64,000 nucleotides of DNA, from NCBI RefSeq assembly GCF_003332275.1, contig NZ_QOVA01000014.1, positions 1-64,000 of the forward strand, in the 5' to 3' direction. This document shows positions 26,244-35,519 of this stretch, piece after piece. Under the pieces are notes generated by a model that ran no database searches, was not told where the DNA came from, and saw nothing but the letters and a program-made list of their open reading frames with translations. Made by a program: the position numbers and the translations under genes. Position 1 is the first letter of the stretch. The number at the start of each line of letters is the position of its first letter. This stretch comes from Edaphovirga cremea. GTDB lineage: Bacteria > Pseudomonadota > Gammaproteobacteria > Enterobacterales > Enterobacteriaceae.

Positions 26244-27770
26244 ATGTCTCAATCGGATAATGCATTGCAAAGTGATCAACAACCCCCGGTTCCTGTGGTG
26301 AAAACGCTGCGCTTTCCCAGCACCTATGCGGTGCTTTTGGTTATCACCGTGGTGGTCTGGCCGCTGACTTTTATTATCCCCAGCGGTAAATATCAGCAAG
26401 CCGATGGCAAACCGGTTGCAGGCTCCTACCAATTGGTTGAGAACCATCGCGGGCTTGGCGAAAAAGTGATGGATCTGTTCCTCGCGCCGGTGAATGGTTT
26501 ATATGGCATGGAGAATGCCGCCACCGGCCACGTGGGACCGTATGAGTCTGGCAGTATGTTTGGCGCGATTGGCGTATTCTTTTTTGTGCTGGCGATTGGC
26601 GCGTTTGTGAATACGACCACCCGAACCGGTGCCATTGATGCGGGCATTGGTCGCGTTGCCACGCGATTCAAGCACCGCGGTAGCTTGCTGATTTCTGTGG
26701 TGATGCTACTGATTGCCATTGGCGGCTCTGCTTTTGGTATGGGAGAGGAGACGCTGGGTTTTTATGCCATTCTGATCCCTCTGCTACTGAGTCTGGGTTA
26801 TGACCGGCTGACCGCTGTTGGCGTTATTCTGGTCGGTTCTGTTATTGGTAATATGAACTCAACCGTCAACCCCTTTATGACCGGTGCCGCGTCTGCCGGA
26901 GCCAATATTCCCATCGGCAACGGTATTGGCCTGCGGGCGATTATGTTTGTTGTACTGACCGGCATCGCGATTTTGTATGTGGTGCGTTATGCGCGCCGGG
27001 TAAAACGAAATCCAGCCAATTCAGTGGTGGGTATCAGCGCCGAGGATCATCAACTCGCGCTCTCCTGCGATGCAAATCTCTCTCCCATGTCGGCTGCACA
27101 GAAAGCCGTGATGTTTTGTTTTGCTGGCACCTTCGTCTTTATGATTTTCGCTCTGGTTCCATGGGCGCAGGTGATTATTTCCCCCGATGCAGCCTCTTAC
27201 CCCTGGCAGTTGGATTGGTATTTCCCGGAGTTGACTGCCACGTTCTTCGTAATGGCGATCGTTATTGGGGTGATAGGTGGCTTACGCGGGGAAAAGCTGA
27301 TTTCGGCGATGATCTCGGGTATTGCGGAGTTTATGGGAGCCGCACTGGTTATCGTTCTGGCTCGTGGTATCACTGTTATTATGCATAATGCGTTTATCAC
27401 TGACACCGTGCTTCACTCGGTTGAGAGTTTGGTGAGTGGCACGGCATCCGCTGTTTTCTCGGTGGTGATGTTTATTGTGATTATGCCGTTGTCTTTCCTT
27501 GTTCCAAGCTCTTCCGGTCTGGCTACGCTGTCGATGCCGGTGCTGGCTCCGATGGCCGATTTTGCGGGCGTTGGGCGTGAGGTGGTTGTTACCGCATTCC
27601 AGTGCGCGGTGGGTCTTGTCGCGATGATTACCCCGACGTCAGCGATTGTGATGAGTGGATTGGCGTTGGCGAAAGTGAGTTACAGTAGGTATTTGTTGTG
27701 GCTGCTGCCACTGTTGGTGATTTTGTTTATTTTTGCCAGTGGGTTTTTGGTGTTGGCGGCGAAAATGTAA
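26244..27770 (+). CDS. YfcC-family (DcuC/ArcD-like) membrane transporter
   Basis: A 508-residue polytopic inner-membrane protein of the YfcC/AbgT-like ion transporter group, with about 12 hydrophobic segments and the conserved GGSAFGMGEETLGFY and NSTVNPFMTGAAS blocks. Family members are annotated as C4-dicarboxylate or basic-amino-acid carriers, but few have been tested. Placed after a sugar kinase and a SIS isomerase, this one may import an amino sugar, a glycated amino acid or an acidic sugar derivative. A soluble N-terminal tail of about 25 residues precedes helix 1. Confidence 0.82.
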   Translation: MSQSDNALQSDQQPPVPVVKTLRFPSTYAVLLVITVVVWPLTFIIPSGKYQQADGKPVAGSYQLVENHRGLGEKVMDLFLAPVNGLYGMENAATGHVGPYESGSMFGAIGVFFFVLAIGAFVNTTTRTGAIDAGIGRVATRFKHRGSLLISVVMLLIAIGGSAFGMGEETLGFYAILIPLLLSLGYDRLTAVGVILVGSVIGNMNSTVNPFMTGAASAGANIPIGNGIGLRAIMFVVLTGIAILYVVRYARRVKRNPANSVVGISAEDHQLALSCDANLSPMSAAQKAVMFCFAGTFVFMIFALVPWAQVIISPDAASYPWQLDWYFPELTATFFVMAIVIGVIGGLRGEKLISAMISGIAEFMGAALVIVLARGITVIMHNAFITDTVLHSVESLVSGTASAVFSVVMFIVIMPLSFLVPSSSGLATLSMPVLAPMADFAGVGREVVVTAFQCAVGLVAMITPTSAIVMSGLALAKVSYSRYLLWLLPLLVILFIFASGFLVLAAKM

Positions 27771-27969
27771 TTTTTACGAAATACTATCGCTTTGGGGGAA
27801 AGGGGGAAGCGTTTCCCTTTGCCCCCCGTTTTTTAAGCGGGCATTGGGGGAGGTTTTAGTTGAGTGTTTGTTAGTTACGCGGTTATTAGATTCAATGTCA
27901 AAAGATGGCTTTGCTGGTTAGATGCTTAGGCTATGGTTTTGTTCTGTTAGTGTGAAGATCGGCATCTAA

Positions 27970-28477
27970 GCAGGGCCGTAAGCGCGGCCCTGCACCGCGC
28001 TTTTCCGCTGCATTCCTCGCCGGCTGCGCCGGTTCCTTCCCTCATCACTCCGGCGGACGGGTCGGCTTTAGCCACCAGTCCCTGGCGGCGGACGCCTCTC
28101 ATCGCCATCCATGGCGCTTCGCCCCTGCCTGCGTTCTTCGCTCAGCGAGTCATGACGCTCTGGGAAGGTCAACGTCAAAAGCTACTGATAAAAAAATAAT
28201 GATTAATTGATAAAATCCTGAGGTTTTGATTTTTTGCTTATGACCATTTCTTTTGATTATTTCTTTTGTCTTTGACTTTCCCCCGAGCATCATAAATTGC
28301 TGAGGGCGGAATGCAGGCAGGGATGAGCCGCCAGGACGGCGGCGAAAGGCGTCCGGCTACAGGGACCTGTAGCCTAAAGCCGACCCGTCCGCCGGAATGA
28401 CAACCGAAGGAACCCACGCAGTGGGCAATTTATGCTGCGGAAAGCGCGGGTGCAGGGGACACGCTTTTGTCCCCTGC
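27970..28477. repeat. Inverted pair of about 210-bp repeats (family R1)
   Basis: The left arm, 27970-28181, and the right arm, 28263-28477, are diverged inverted copies around an AT-rich 81-base centre. Each arm carries at its outer end a hairpin (GCAGGGCC/GGCCCTGC at 27970-27993; GCAGGGGAC/GTCCCCTGC at 28452-28477), then a CCGCGCTTTTCCGC-like block, the conserved GGCGGACGGGTCGGCTTTAG, a small CAG-TCCCTG stem, GGACGCCT, and an inner CCTGCCTGC..TC end with GTCAA..CAAAAG. A partial copy is downstream of yeaD. No coding frame is present. The stretch 27771-27969 holds nothing recognised. Confidence 0.8.
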
Positions 28478-28630
28478 TTGAACGCCAAATTTAATACTTA
28501 AAGAACAACAACATAGCCAAAGCGTTCAACCAACAAAGCCTTCTTTTGACGTTCACGTACACTTCGTTACAAGCCTCAAGAAGAAAACAAAACTCATCTC
28601 AACCAACACCTGCTCCAAGCCTGCTTTTAA
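28478..28630 (+). repeat. Third copy of the dispersed repeat R2
   Basis: It begins CTTGAACGCCAAAT directly at the edge of the R1 right arm and contains the TTAAAGAACAACAACATAGC core and the CAACCAACAAAGCC block, then a variable middle and the CTCAACCAACACCTGC end. It matches 121-252 closely at both ends, with length differences in the middle. A small hairpin (28679-28691, GGGGC-AAA-GCCCC) lies between it and yeaC. Confidence 0.75.
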
Positions 28631-28696
28631 AACGAGTGCAGAGCCGCACCTTCGCCCCCTGACTTAAAACGGGGACAAGGGGCAAAGCCCCTAACA

Positions 28697-28969
28697 TTAT
28701 AGCGGCTTCAACTTAACTATTGGCTCTGCCGCAAACTGCTCCTTCAACTCCTGCTTGCTCTTCATGACAATCTGACCATCCACACCAATGCTCATATGCT
28801 GGGCGTCAACATTGTGACGCGCCTGATACAACATCACCGCTTGCAGGCTGTTCTCTTTCTGCTCAGGGGTCAGGGCAACGCCATCTGGCCATTTTCCCAA
28901 TTCCACCGCCTGTGCCAGTCGCTGATAAATTTCCGGGGTCATGACACCAATCAGCTCATCAAGCTCCAT
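28697..28969 (-). CDS. yeaC: YeaC, DUF1315 family protein
   Basis: A 90-residue soluble protein of unknown function, conserved in gamma-proteobacteria. It has the family core LDELIGVMTPEIYQRLAQAVELGKWPDG followed by LTPEQKENSLQAVMLYQARHN. ATG 28969 is chosen; the TTG at 28984 overlaps what appears to be its ribosome-binding site (GAGGAA). The neighbourhood with msrB, gapA and yeaD is the same as in E. coli. Confidence 0.9.
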   Translation of the reverse strand: MELDELIGVMTPEIYQRLAQAVELGKWPDGVALTPEQKENSLQAVMLYQARHNVDAQHMSIGVDGQIVMKSKQELKEQFAAEPIVKLKPL

Positions 28970-29052
28970 CAGATTATTCCTCAAAAAAGTGGGTTTAGAA
29001 TAATTAGCTGAATCGATTTTTCTTGCTTTTTTACGAAACGCAGGCGACCATT

Positions 29053-29466
29053 TCAGCCTGCTGTCTTGTCGCCATTTTCTTCATCGATAAAATTTAGCGA
29101 AGCAGAATTTACACAATATCTCTCACCGGTTGGCTGCGGGCCATCGGGGAAAACATGACCGAGATGTGCGTCACAATGACCACAACGAATTTCAACCCGA
29201 TGCATATTATGCGAGTAATCATCTATATACTTTATCGCATCTTCTTTGATTGGCTCGTAAAAGCTCGGCCAGCCGCAGCCTGAATCATATTTTGATTCCG
29301 AATAAAACAGGGGCTGATTACAACACAGGCAGTGATAGTAGCCGCTGCGTTTGTTGTGCAGCAACTTCCCTGAATAGGGAGCTTCTGTTCCCCTTTCCTG
29401 CGTAACATAACGCTGTATTTCTGTGAGTTGCGAAGGTGTCTGGGACGGTTCAATTTCTTTAGCCAT
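29053..29466 (-). CDS. msrB: Peptide-methionine (R)-S-oxide reductase MsrB
   Basis: A 137-residue cytosolic repair enzyme that reduces methionine-R-sulfoxide in proteins using thioredoxin. The Zn site is Cys46, Cys49 (CLCC region), Cys95 and Cys98 (RCGHCDAH). The catalytic cysteine is Cys118 in RYCVNSASL. The ATG at 29466 gives the normal length; a longer upstream frame exists but has no homology. It is divergent from gapA. Confidence 0.96.
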   Translation of the reverse strand: MAKEIEPSQTPSQLTEIQRYVTQERGTEAPYSGKLLHNKRSGYYHCLCCNQPLFYSESKYDSGCGWPSFYEPIKEDAIKYIDDYSHNMHRVEIRCGHCDAHLGHVFPDGPQPTGERYCVNSASLNFIDEENGDKTAG

Positions 29467-29590
29467 TTGTGCGGTTCTCTGGCAGGATATAAAATCAACG
29501 AAAACAACGCCCAATAATAACAAAAAATTAACAACATGGCAGTTAATTCTGGCTTAAACTGTATGCCACAAATGTGACACCAAACGGAAA

Positions 29591-29606
29591 TGTGATACAT
29601 GTCACA
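29591..29606. promoter_or_regulatory. CRP site between msrB and gapA
   Basis: TGTGA-TACATG-TCACA is a perfect match to the CRP half-sites with 6-base spacing. It lies 208 bases before gapA and 125 before msrB and could serve either gene. Confidence 0.7.
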
Positions 29607-29761
29607 AACTAACATTCAATACTCTTTAGATTTGGCGGTTCGCCCCAATATGGCAAGTAGGCGAGTTGAAAAAGGAATGGGTAATAAGCGTGCAATTGTT
29701 GCTCACAGCTTTGACTTACAGCAATAATTGACACGATTCCGCTTGACGCTCGGTAAGGTTT

Positions 29762-29775
29762 TTGTAATTTTACAA
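29762..29775. promoter_or_regulatory. HexR-like palindrome before gapA
   Basis: TTGTAA-TT-TTACAA lies 39-52 bases before the gapA start. The half-sites match HexR operators but the spacer is shorter than in the usual TGTAAT-N3-ATTACA. A palindrome of the same form precedes pykA. Confidence 0.45.
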
Positions 29776-29801
29776 CCAACCTTTTATTCACTAACAAATA
29801 G

Positions 29802-30809
<1,008 letters not shown>

Positions 30810-30833
30810 GTTCTATTGAAGATGATAAAGTGA

Positions 30834-30860
30834 GGGCGACATTGAGTCGCCCTTTTTTTT
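30834..30860 (+). terminator. gapA intrinsic terminator
   Basis: GGGCGAC (30834-30840) pairs with GTCGCCC (30846-30852), with eight T after it. Confidence 0.92.
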
Positions 30861-30916
30861 GGGCCATAACTTGAAGTATGACGGGTTTATTACTATTCAG
30901 AAGAAGGCCAAGCATT

Positions 30917-31795
30917 ATGACTGATAAAATTTTTACCCTTCCCGTAAAAGAACAGATCACAGCTACAGTGTCCCTGCGCCAACTTGATCAACTGCCTGTC
31001 GTTGTGGTTGAGCATCCTAAAGCCCGCGCCGCCGTCACGTTGCAAGGTGCCCATCTGCTGGCATGGCAACCTGCTGGGGATCAGCCTGTAATCTGGTTGA
31101 GTGGCAACACCCCCTTCAAAGAAGGTGTGGCGATTCGCGGTGGCGTTCCGGTTTGTTGGCCATGGTTTGGCCCGGCAGCACAACCTCCCCATGGTTTTGC
31201 CCGACTCCTGCCATGGGAGTTTACCGCACACGAAGAAAACGAAGATGGCGTGAAACTGACCTTTACCCTGACCGACAGCGATGCGACCCGTCAGCATTGG
31301 CCGCACGCCTTCAAACTGATTGCCCGCTTTACGCTGGGCGAAGAGTGCAAGTTTGAACTTGAGTCTCAAGGTGATTTTGAAGCGCGCAGTGCCCTGCATA
31401 CCTACTTCGAAGTGGGTGATATTGCCACGATCAGCATTCGTGGCCTTGGCTCGCACTATATCGATAAAGTTCTCGATGGCATTACTGCTGAACATTCGGG
31501 TGATTTGGTCTTCACTGGCCGTACCGATCGTATCTATACCCAGCCTGAATCCCACAGCGTGATTACCGATCCGACGCTCAAACGCACAATTGAGGTAGAA
31601 CATCACAATAACCGTGATGTGGTTGCCTGGAATCCAGATGCAGAGCTGTCACGTAATATGGCTGATATGCCGGATGATGGTTACAAAACCATGGTATGCG
31701 TTGAAACTGCGTATGTGACTGAGCCTGTCATCAGCAAAGCGGGTGCACCAGCGAAAATGGCGATGGTGATACGTAGCCGTAAACTACGTGGGTAA
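30917..31795 (+). CDS. yeaD: D-hexose-6-phosphate mutarotase YeaD
   Basis: A 292-residue aldose-1-epimerase-fold protein that interconverts the alpha and beta anomers of hexose 6-phosphates. The family motifs GVPVCWPWFGP, PPHGFAR and HTYFEVGD with the nearby acidic residues are present. ATG 30917 gives the E. coli-like start MTDKIFTLP; the ORF extends upstream without homology. It lies directly behind the gapA terminator, as in E. coli. Confidence 0.93.
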   Translation: MTDKIFTLPVKEQITATVSLRQLDQLPVVVVEHPKARAAVTLQGAHLLAWQPAGDQPVIWLSGNTPFKEGVAIRGGVPVCWPWFGPAAQPPHGFARLLPWEFTAHEENEDGVKLTFTLTDSDATRQHWPHAFKLIARFTLGEECKFELESQGDFEARSALHTYFEVGDIATISIRGLGSHYIDKVLDGITAEHSGDLVFTGRTDRIYTQPESHSVITDPTLKRTIEVEHHNNRDVVAWNPDAELSRNMADMPDDGYKTMVCVETAYVTEPVISKAGAPAKMAMVIRSRKLRG

Positions 31796-31835
31796 AGCGG
31801 CGCAGGTAAGGCGTCGAGAATAAACCTGATGGAAT

Positions 31836-31932
31836 GCGGGCGGACGCATCGCAACGACGCGTGGTCGCTGCACACTCGCCTGCATTCCGCCCTCGGCAAT
31901 TTATCACGCTCGGGACAAGTCAAAGCCAAAAG
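31836..31932. repeat. Partial copy of the R1 repeat downstream of yeaD
   Basis: The block GCCTGCATTCCGCCCTC (31878 on) and the tail GTCAAAGCCAAAAG (ending 31932) match the inner end of the R1 right arm near 28263-28320 read on the other strand. The outer half of the unit is missing or strongly diverged. Confidence 0.65.
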
Positions 31933-31964
31933 ATAAACCACGTTGCCTTAAACCGTATTCAGTA

Positions 31965-32819
31965 CTAAACAATATCCAGCGCTGTTTTGCCTCGCGGTGC
32001 GGGAAAAGCACGGTCTATCTGACGCAATTCCTCTTCACTGAGCTCAAGCGTCAATGCGGCGGCATTTTGTTGAACATGCACTGATTGCACCGCTTTCGGA
32101 ATGGCAATAACGCCTTGTTGTCGAATCACCCATGCCAGGGCAATTTGTGACGGTGTAACGCCACGCTGTTCGGCCAGTAAAGTAATAACGTGATTACCCA
32201 AGACGTTATGCCGAAGTGTACCCGCCTGCGCCAATGGACAATACGCCATGACCGGCACGTTGCGTTCGCGGCACCACGGCAACAGATCGTATTCAATCCC
32301 TCTGGAGGCCGCGTGATAAAGCACTTGGTCAGTCATGCATTTATCGCCCCCTGGCAGTGACCAGAGCATCTGAAGCTCTTCTTTATCAAGATTGGAGACT
32401 CCCCAGCGAGCGATTTTTCCGGCTTGCTGTAAAGATTCCATCGCGGAGATCGTCTCTTCGAACGGAATGGAACCACGCCAATGCAGCAGATAAAGATCTA
32501 TACGATCGGTTTGTAACCGTTTCAGACTCTGCTCACAGGCTCGTACCGCCTTTTGCCCTCCGGCATGGTGTGGATAGACTTTCGAGACCAGATACACGTC
32601 TTCGCGCCTGCCTTGTATCGCCTGACCCACCACCTCCTCTGCGCCACCCTCTGCATACATCTCCGCAGTATCAATCAAGGTCAATCCCAGATCCAACCCC
32701 TGCTGCAACGCGCGAACTTCAGCGGCAGTGTCGCTCTTCCTTTCCCCCATATACCAGGTTCCCTGACCAATGGCGGGTACCTGCGTTCCATCAGGAAATT
32801 GCACAGTTTTGATGCTCAT
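31965..32819 (-). CDS. yeaE: Aldo/keto reductase YeaE (methylglyoxal reductase type)
   Basis: A 284-residue NADPH-dependent (beta/alpha)8 reductase. The catalytic tetrad Asp-Tyr-Lys-His can be placed at LIDTAEMYAEGG (Asp and Tyr), LVSKVYPHHAG (Lys) and LYLLHWRG (His). The cofactor end has AIPKAVQSVHVQQN. E. coli YeaE reduces methylglyoxal to acetol. It sits beside yeaD as in E. coli, pointing towards it with the R1 fragment between. Confidence 0.92.
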   Translation of the reverse strand: MSIKTVQFPDGTQVPAIGQGTWYMGERKSDTAAEVRALQQGLDLGLTLIDTAEMYAEGGAEEVVGQAIQGRREDVYLVSKVYPHHAGGQKAVRACEQSLKRLQTDRIDLYLLHWRGSIPFEETISAMESLQQAGKIARWGVSNLDKEELQMLWSLPGGDKCMTDQVLYHAASRGIEYDLLPWCRERNVPVMAYCPLAQAGTLRHNVLGNHVITLLAEQRGVTPSQIALAWVIRQQGVIAIPKAVQSVHVQQNAAALTLELSEEELRQIDRAFPAPRGKTALDIV

Positions 32820-33003
32820 TTTTTCTCCTCTACTGGCAGATAACTGTCGATTTCAGGTACAGCGATTAGTCTCTTCTCTCTCACCATGGTGATATTCGAT
32901 TAGACGTAACCACCTGGCACCCCTAAACTTGTGACATAAATCATTAAAACGCACAAAAAAGCGTTTACCCATTAGAAATAATTATCACCTGCAGATAACC
33001 ATT

Positions 33004-35310
33004 ATGAAATTCAAACCATCTATCAAACCGTACAGCGGCGCAGCGGGAGGTTGGGGTTCACTGGAAGCCACAACCCGCTATGTCCTCGACAGTAAAAAAA
33101 CACTCAGCAACTTGCGTAACCTATTGCGCGTCAACAAGGGTCGCGGCTTTGATTGCCCCGGCTGCGCATGGGGCGATGATAATCATAGCACTTTCAGTTT
33201 CTGCGAAAACGGTGCCAAAGCCGTAAGCTGGGAAGCCACGCGTAAAGCCGTCGAACCTGAATTTTTTCATCAGCACAGTGTGACGACGCTGCGGCAACAG
33301 AGCGACTACTTCCTTGAATATCAAGGCCGCTTAACGCAGCCAATGCGCTATAACAGCGTAGTCGATCGCTATCAACCCATCACCTGGAATGAAGCGTTCT
33401 CCTTGATTGCCAGCCATATCAATGGCCTTGCCGATCCAAACCAGCTTGAACTCTACACCTCAGGCCGGGCCAGTAACGAATCGTCGTATCTGTACCAACT
33501 TTTTGGTCGCATGCTGGGCACCAATAACTTTCCCGATTGTTCAAATATGTGTCATGAGGCCAGTGGAGTCGGTCTGAAACAGAGCATTGGCGTGGGCAAA
33601 GGTACCATTCACCTGGAGGATTTCGAAAAGGCGGACGCCATATTTGTCTTCGGGCAAAATCCGGGTACCAATCATCCGCGTATGCTGCATAGCCTGCGCC
33701 ATGCGGCCGACCGCGGAGCCAAAATCGTCAGTTTCAATACGCTTCGTGAACGCGGGCTGGAGCGTTTTGCCGATCCGCAGAATCCTATTGACATGCTTAC
33801 CAGCAAATCCGGTCAAATCAGTTGCGCCTATTTTCAACCCAATCTCGGCGGGGATATGGCCGCTGTCCGGGGCATGGTAAAAGCACTTTTGGAAAATCAT
33901 CGCCTGAACATCGCCTCAGATAAACCCGGCTTGTTTGACGATGCTTTTATCGCTGAACATTGCGCAGGGCTTGACGAGTATCTGGCGGCCGTTGATGCAA
34001 CGCGATGGGAACATATCGTCCGGCAATCCGGGCTGAGTGAAATTCAGTTACGTCAGGCGGCGGCAATCTATCAACATGCCGGGCGGGTGATTTGCACCTG
34101 GGCGATGGGAATTACCCAGCATAAGCATTCGGTTGCCACCGTGCGTGAAATCACTAATCTGCAATTGCTATTTGGTCAGTTGGGCAAACCCGGAGCCGGC
34201 CTGTGCCCGGTGCGCGGTCACAGCAATGTTCAGGGCAATCGCACTATGGGTATTGATGAAAAACCACCGGCGAAGTTCCTGGATAATCTGGCAAAACACT
34301 TCAATTTCACGCCACCACGCGTACCAGGCCATAACACTGTAGAAGCACTGGAAGCCATGCTGCGTGGCGAAGTAAAAGTCCTGCTGGCTCTGGGCGGTAA
34401 TCTGGCAGCAGCGGCACCGGATACCGAACGCACTGCGCGTGCGTTACGATGCTGTGACTTGACCGTACACATCAGCACGAAACTGAATCGCAGCCATTTG
34501 ATCACCGGTAAAGAAGCGCTGATACTGCCTACGCTGGGGCGCACCGAACTCGATATGCAGGCATCAGGTTCACAATTTATTACCGTTGAGGACTCCTTCA
34601 GCATGGTGCATGCCTCTGAAGGCGTCGGCAAACCGATCTCCGATGAGCAGCGTTCCGAAACGGCGATTGTCGCTGGAATCGCCCATGCCGTGTTGGGCGA
34701 TGAACACCTCGATTGGCTGGAACTGGCCGATGATTACCACCTGATTCGCGATCATATCGAAGCCACTATTCCCGGTTTCACCCATTTCAATCAACGCTGC
34801 GACATACCAGGGGGATTTTATCTGGGCAATGCGGCAGCCGAGTTACGATTCTCGACGCCAAATGGCAAAGCAAACTTCAGCCATGCCGCATTACCTGAAT
34901 TTGTTATTCCGCACATGAATGGTCAGCAAGCGCCCTTCACTCTGCAAACCCTGCGTTCGCACGATCAATACAACACCACTATTTATGGTCTGGACGATCG
35001 CTATCGCGGTGTTTATGGTCAGCGTGAAGTGCTGTTTATCCATCCCGACGATATGTCCGCACTGGGGCTAAACGAGGGGGAATTGGTCGAAATTGAAACG
35101 CTGTGGAATGACGGGGTGATCCGCAAAGTGTCCGGGTTCAAGTTAGTCAGCTACGCCATTCCCCGGGGAAATCTGGCGGCTTATTATCCAGAAACCAACC
35201 CGCTGGTACCCCTGTCCAGTTTTGGTGACGAGACGCATACCCCGACATCCAAATCGATACCTGTGGTCATCCGGCGCTGCGAACAAACCGACTCGCAACG
35301 CATTGCCTGA
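33004..35310 (+). CDS. FdhF/YdeP-family molybdopterin oxidoreductase
   Basis: A 768-residue protein of the bis-MGD oxidoreductase superfamily, closest in form to YdeP (759 residues), which is linked to acid resistance in E. coli but has no proven substrate. Only one CxxC (GFDCPGCAWGD, about residues 54-64) is seen at the N-terminus in place of the full four-cysteine cluster site of formate dehydrogenases. Cys183 or so in SNMCHEASGVG occupies the place of the molybdenum ligand. Later MGD-binding blocks include FGQNPGTNHPRM and CPVRGHSNVQGNRT. It is a single gene between the yeaE region and rnb. Confidence 0.88.
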   Translation: MKFKPSIKPYSGAAGGWGSLEATTRYVLDSKKTLSNLRNLLRVNKGRGFDCPGCAWGDDNHSTFSFCENGAKAVSWEATRKAVEPEFFHQHSVTTLRQQSDYFLEYQGRLTQPMRYNSVVDRYQPITWNEAFSLIASHINGLADPNQLELYTSGRASNESSYLYQLFGRMLGTNNFPDCSNMCHEASGVGLKQSIGVGKGTIHLEDFEKADAIFVFGQNPGTNHPRMLHSLRHAADRGAKIVSFNTLRERGLERFADPQNPIDMLTSKSGQISCAYFQPNLGGDMAAVRGMVKALLENHRLNIASDKPGLFDDAFIAEHCAGLDEYLAAVDATRWEHIVRQSGLSEIQLRQAAAIYQHAGRVICTWAMGITQHKHSVATVREITNLQLLFGQLGKPGAGLCPVRGHSNVQGNRTMGIDEKPPAKFLDNLAKHFNFTPPRVPGHNTVEALEAMLRGEVKVLLALGGNLAAAAPDTERTARALRCCDLTVHISTKLNRSHLITGKEALILPTLGRTELDMQASGSQFITVEDSFSMVHASEGVGKPISDEQRSETAIVAGIAHAVLGDEHLDWLELADDYHLIRDHIEATIPGFTHFNQRCDIPGGFYLGNAAAELRFSTPNGKANFSHAALPEFVIPHMNGQQAPFTLQTLRSHDQYNTTIYGLDDRYRGVYGQREVLFIHPDDMSALGLNEGELVEIETLWNDGVIRKVSGFKLVSYAIPRGNLAAYYPETNPLVPLSSFGDETHTPTSKSIPVVIRRCEQTDSQRIA

Positions 35311-35519
35311 AGCCACTGCGCCTGCGCGTTGGTGGTAAATGGCGGAGAGGATTTGCCCTTTCCGCCAAACATTTATGGCTTTTGACAGCCTCTGCCAGAA
35401 GACCCGTTTTTAACACGGATAAATGGCAAACTGTCAGATGCTGCTTGCTCGTGGGGACTGATTCGCGTAAAACTGTCAGCCGCTAATCCAGCCACATTTA
35501 ACCCCACTCCCTGGACGAT

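Noticed and set aside
27733-27921. 62-codon frame overlapping the end of the YfcC gene
   Set aside because: It starts inside the transporter gene in another frame and its product is not protein-like in the non-overlapping part.
27970-28477. Insertion sequence
   Set aside because: The inverted arms suggested an IS, but the 81-base centre has no transposase frame, so it is called only a repeat pair.
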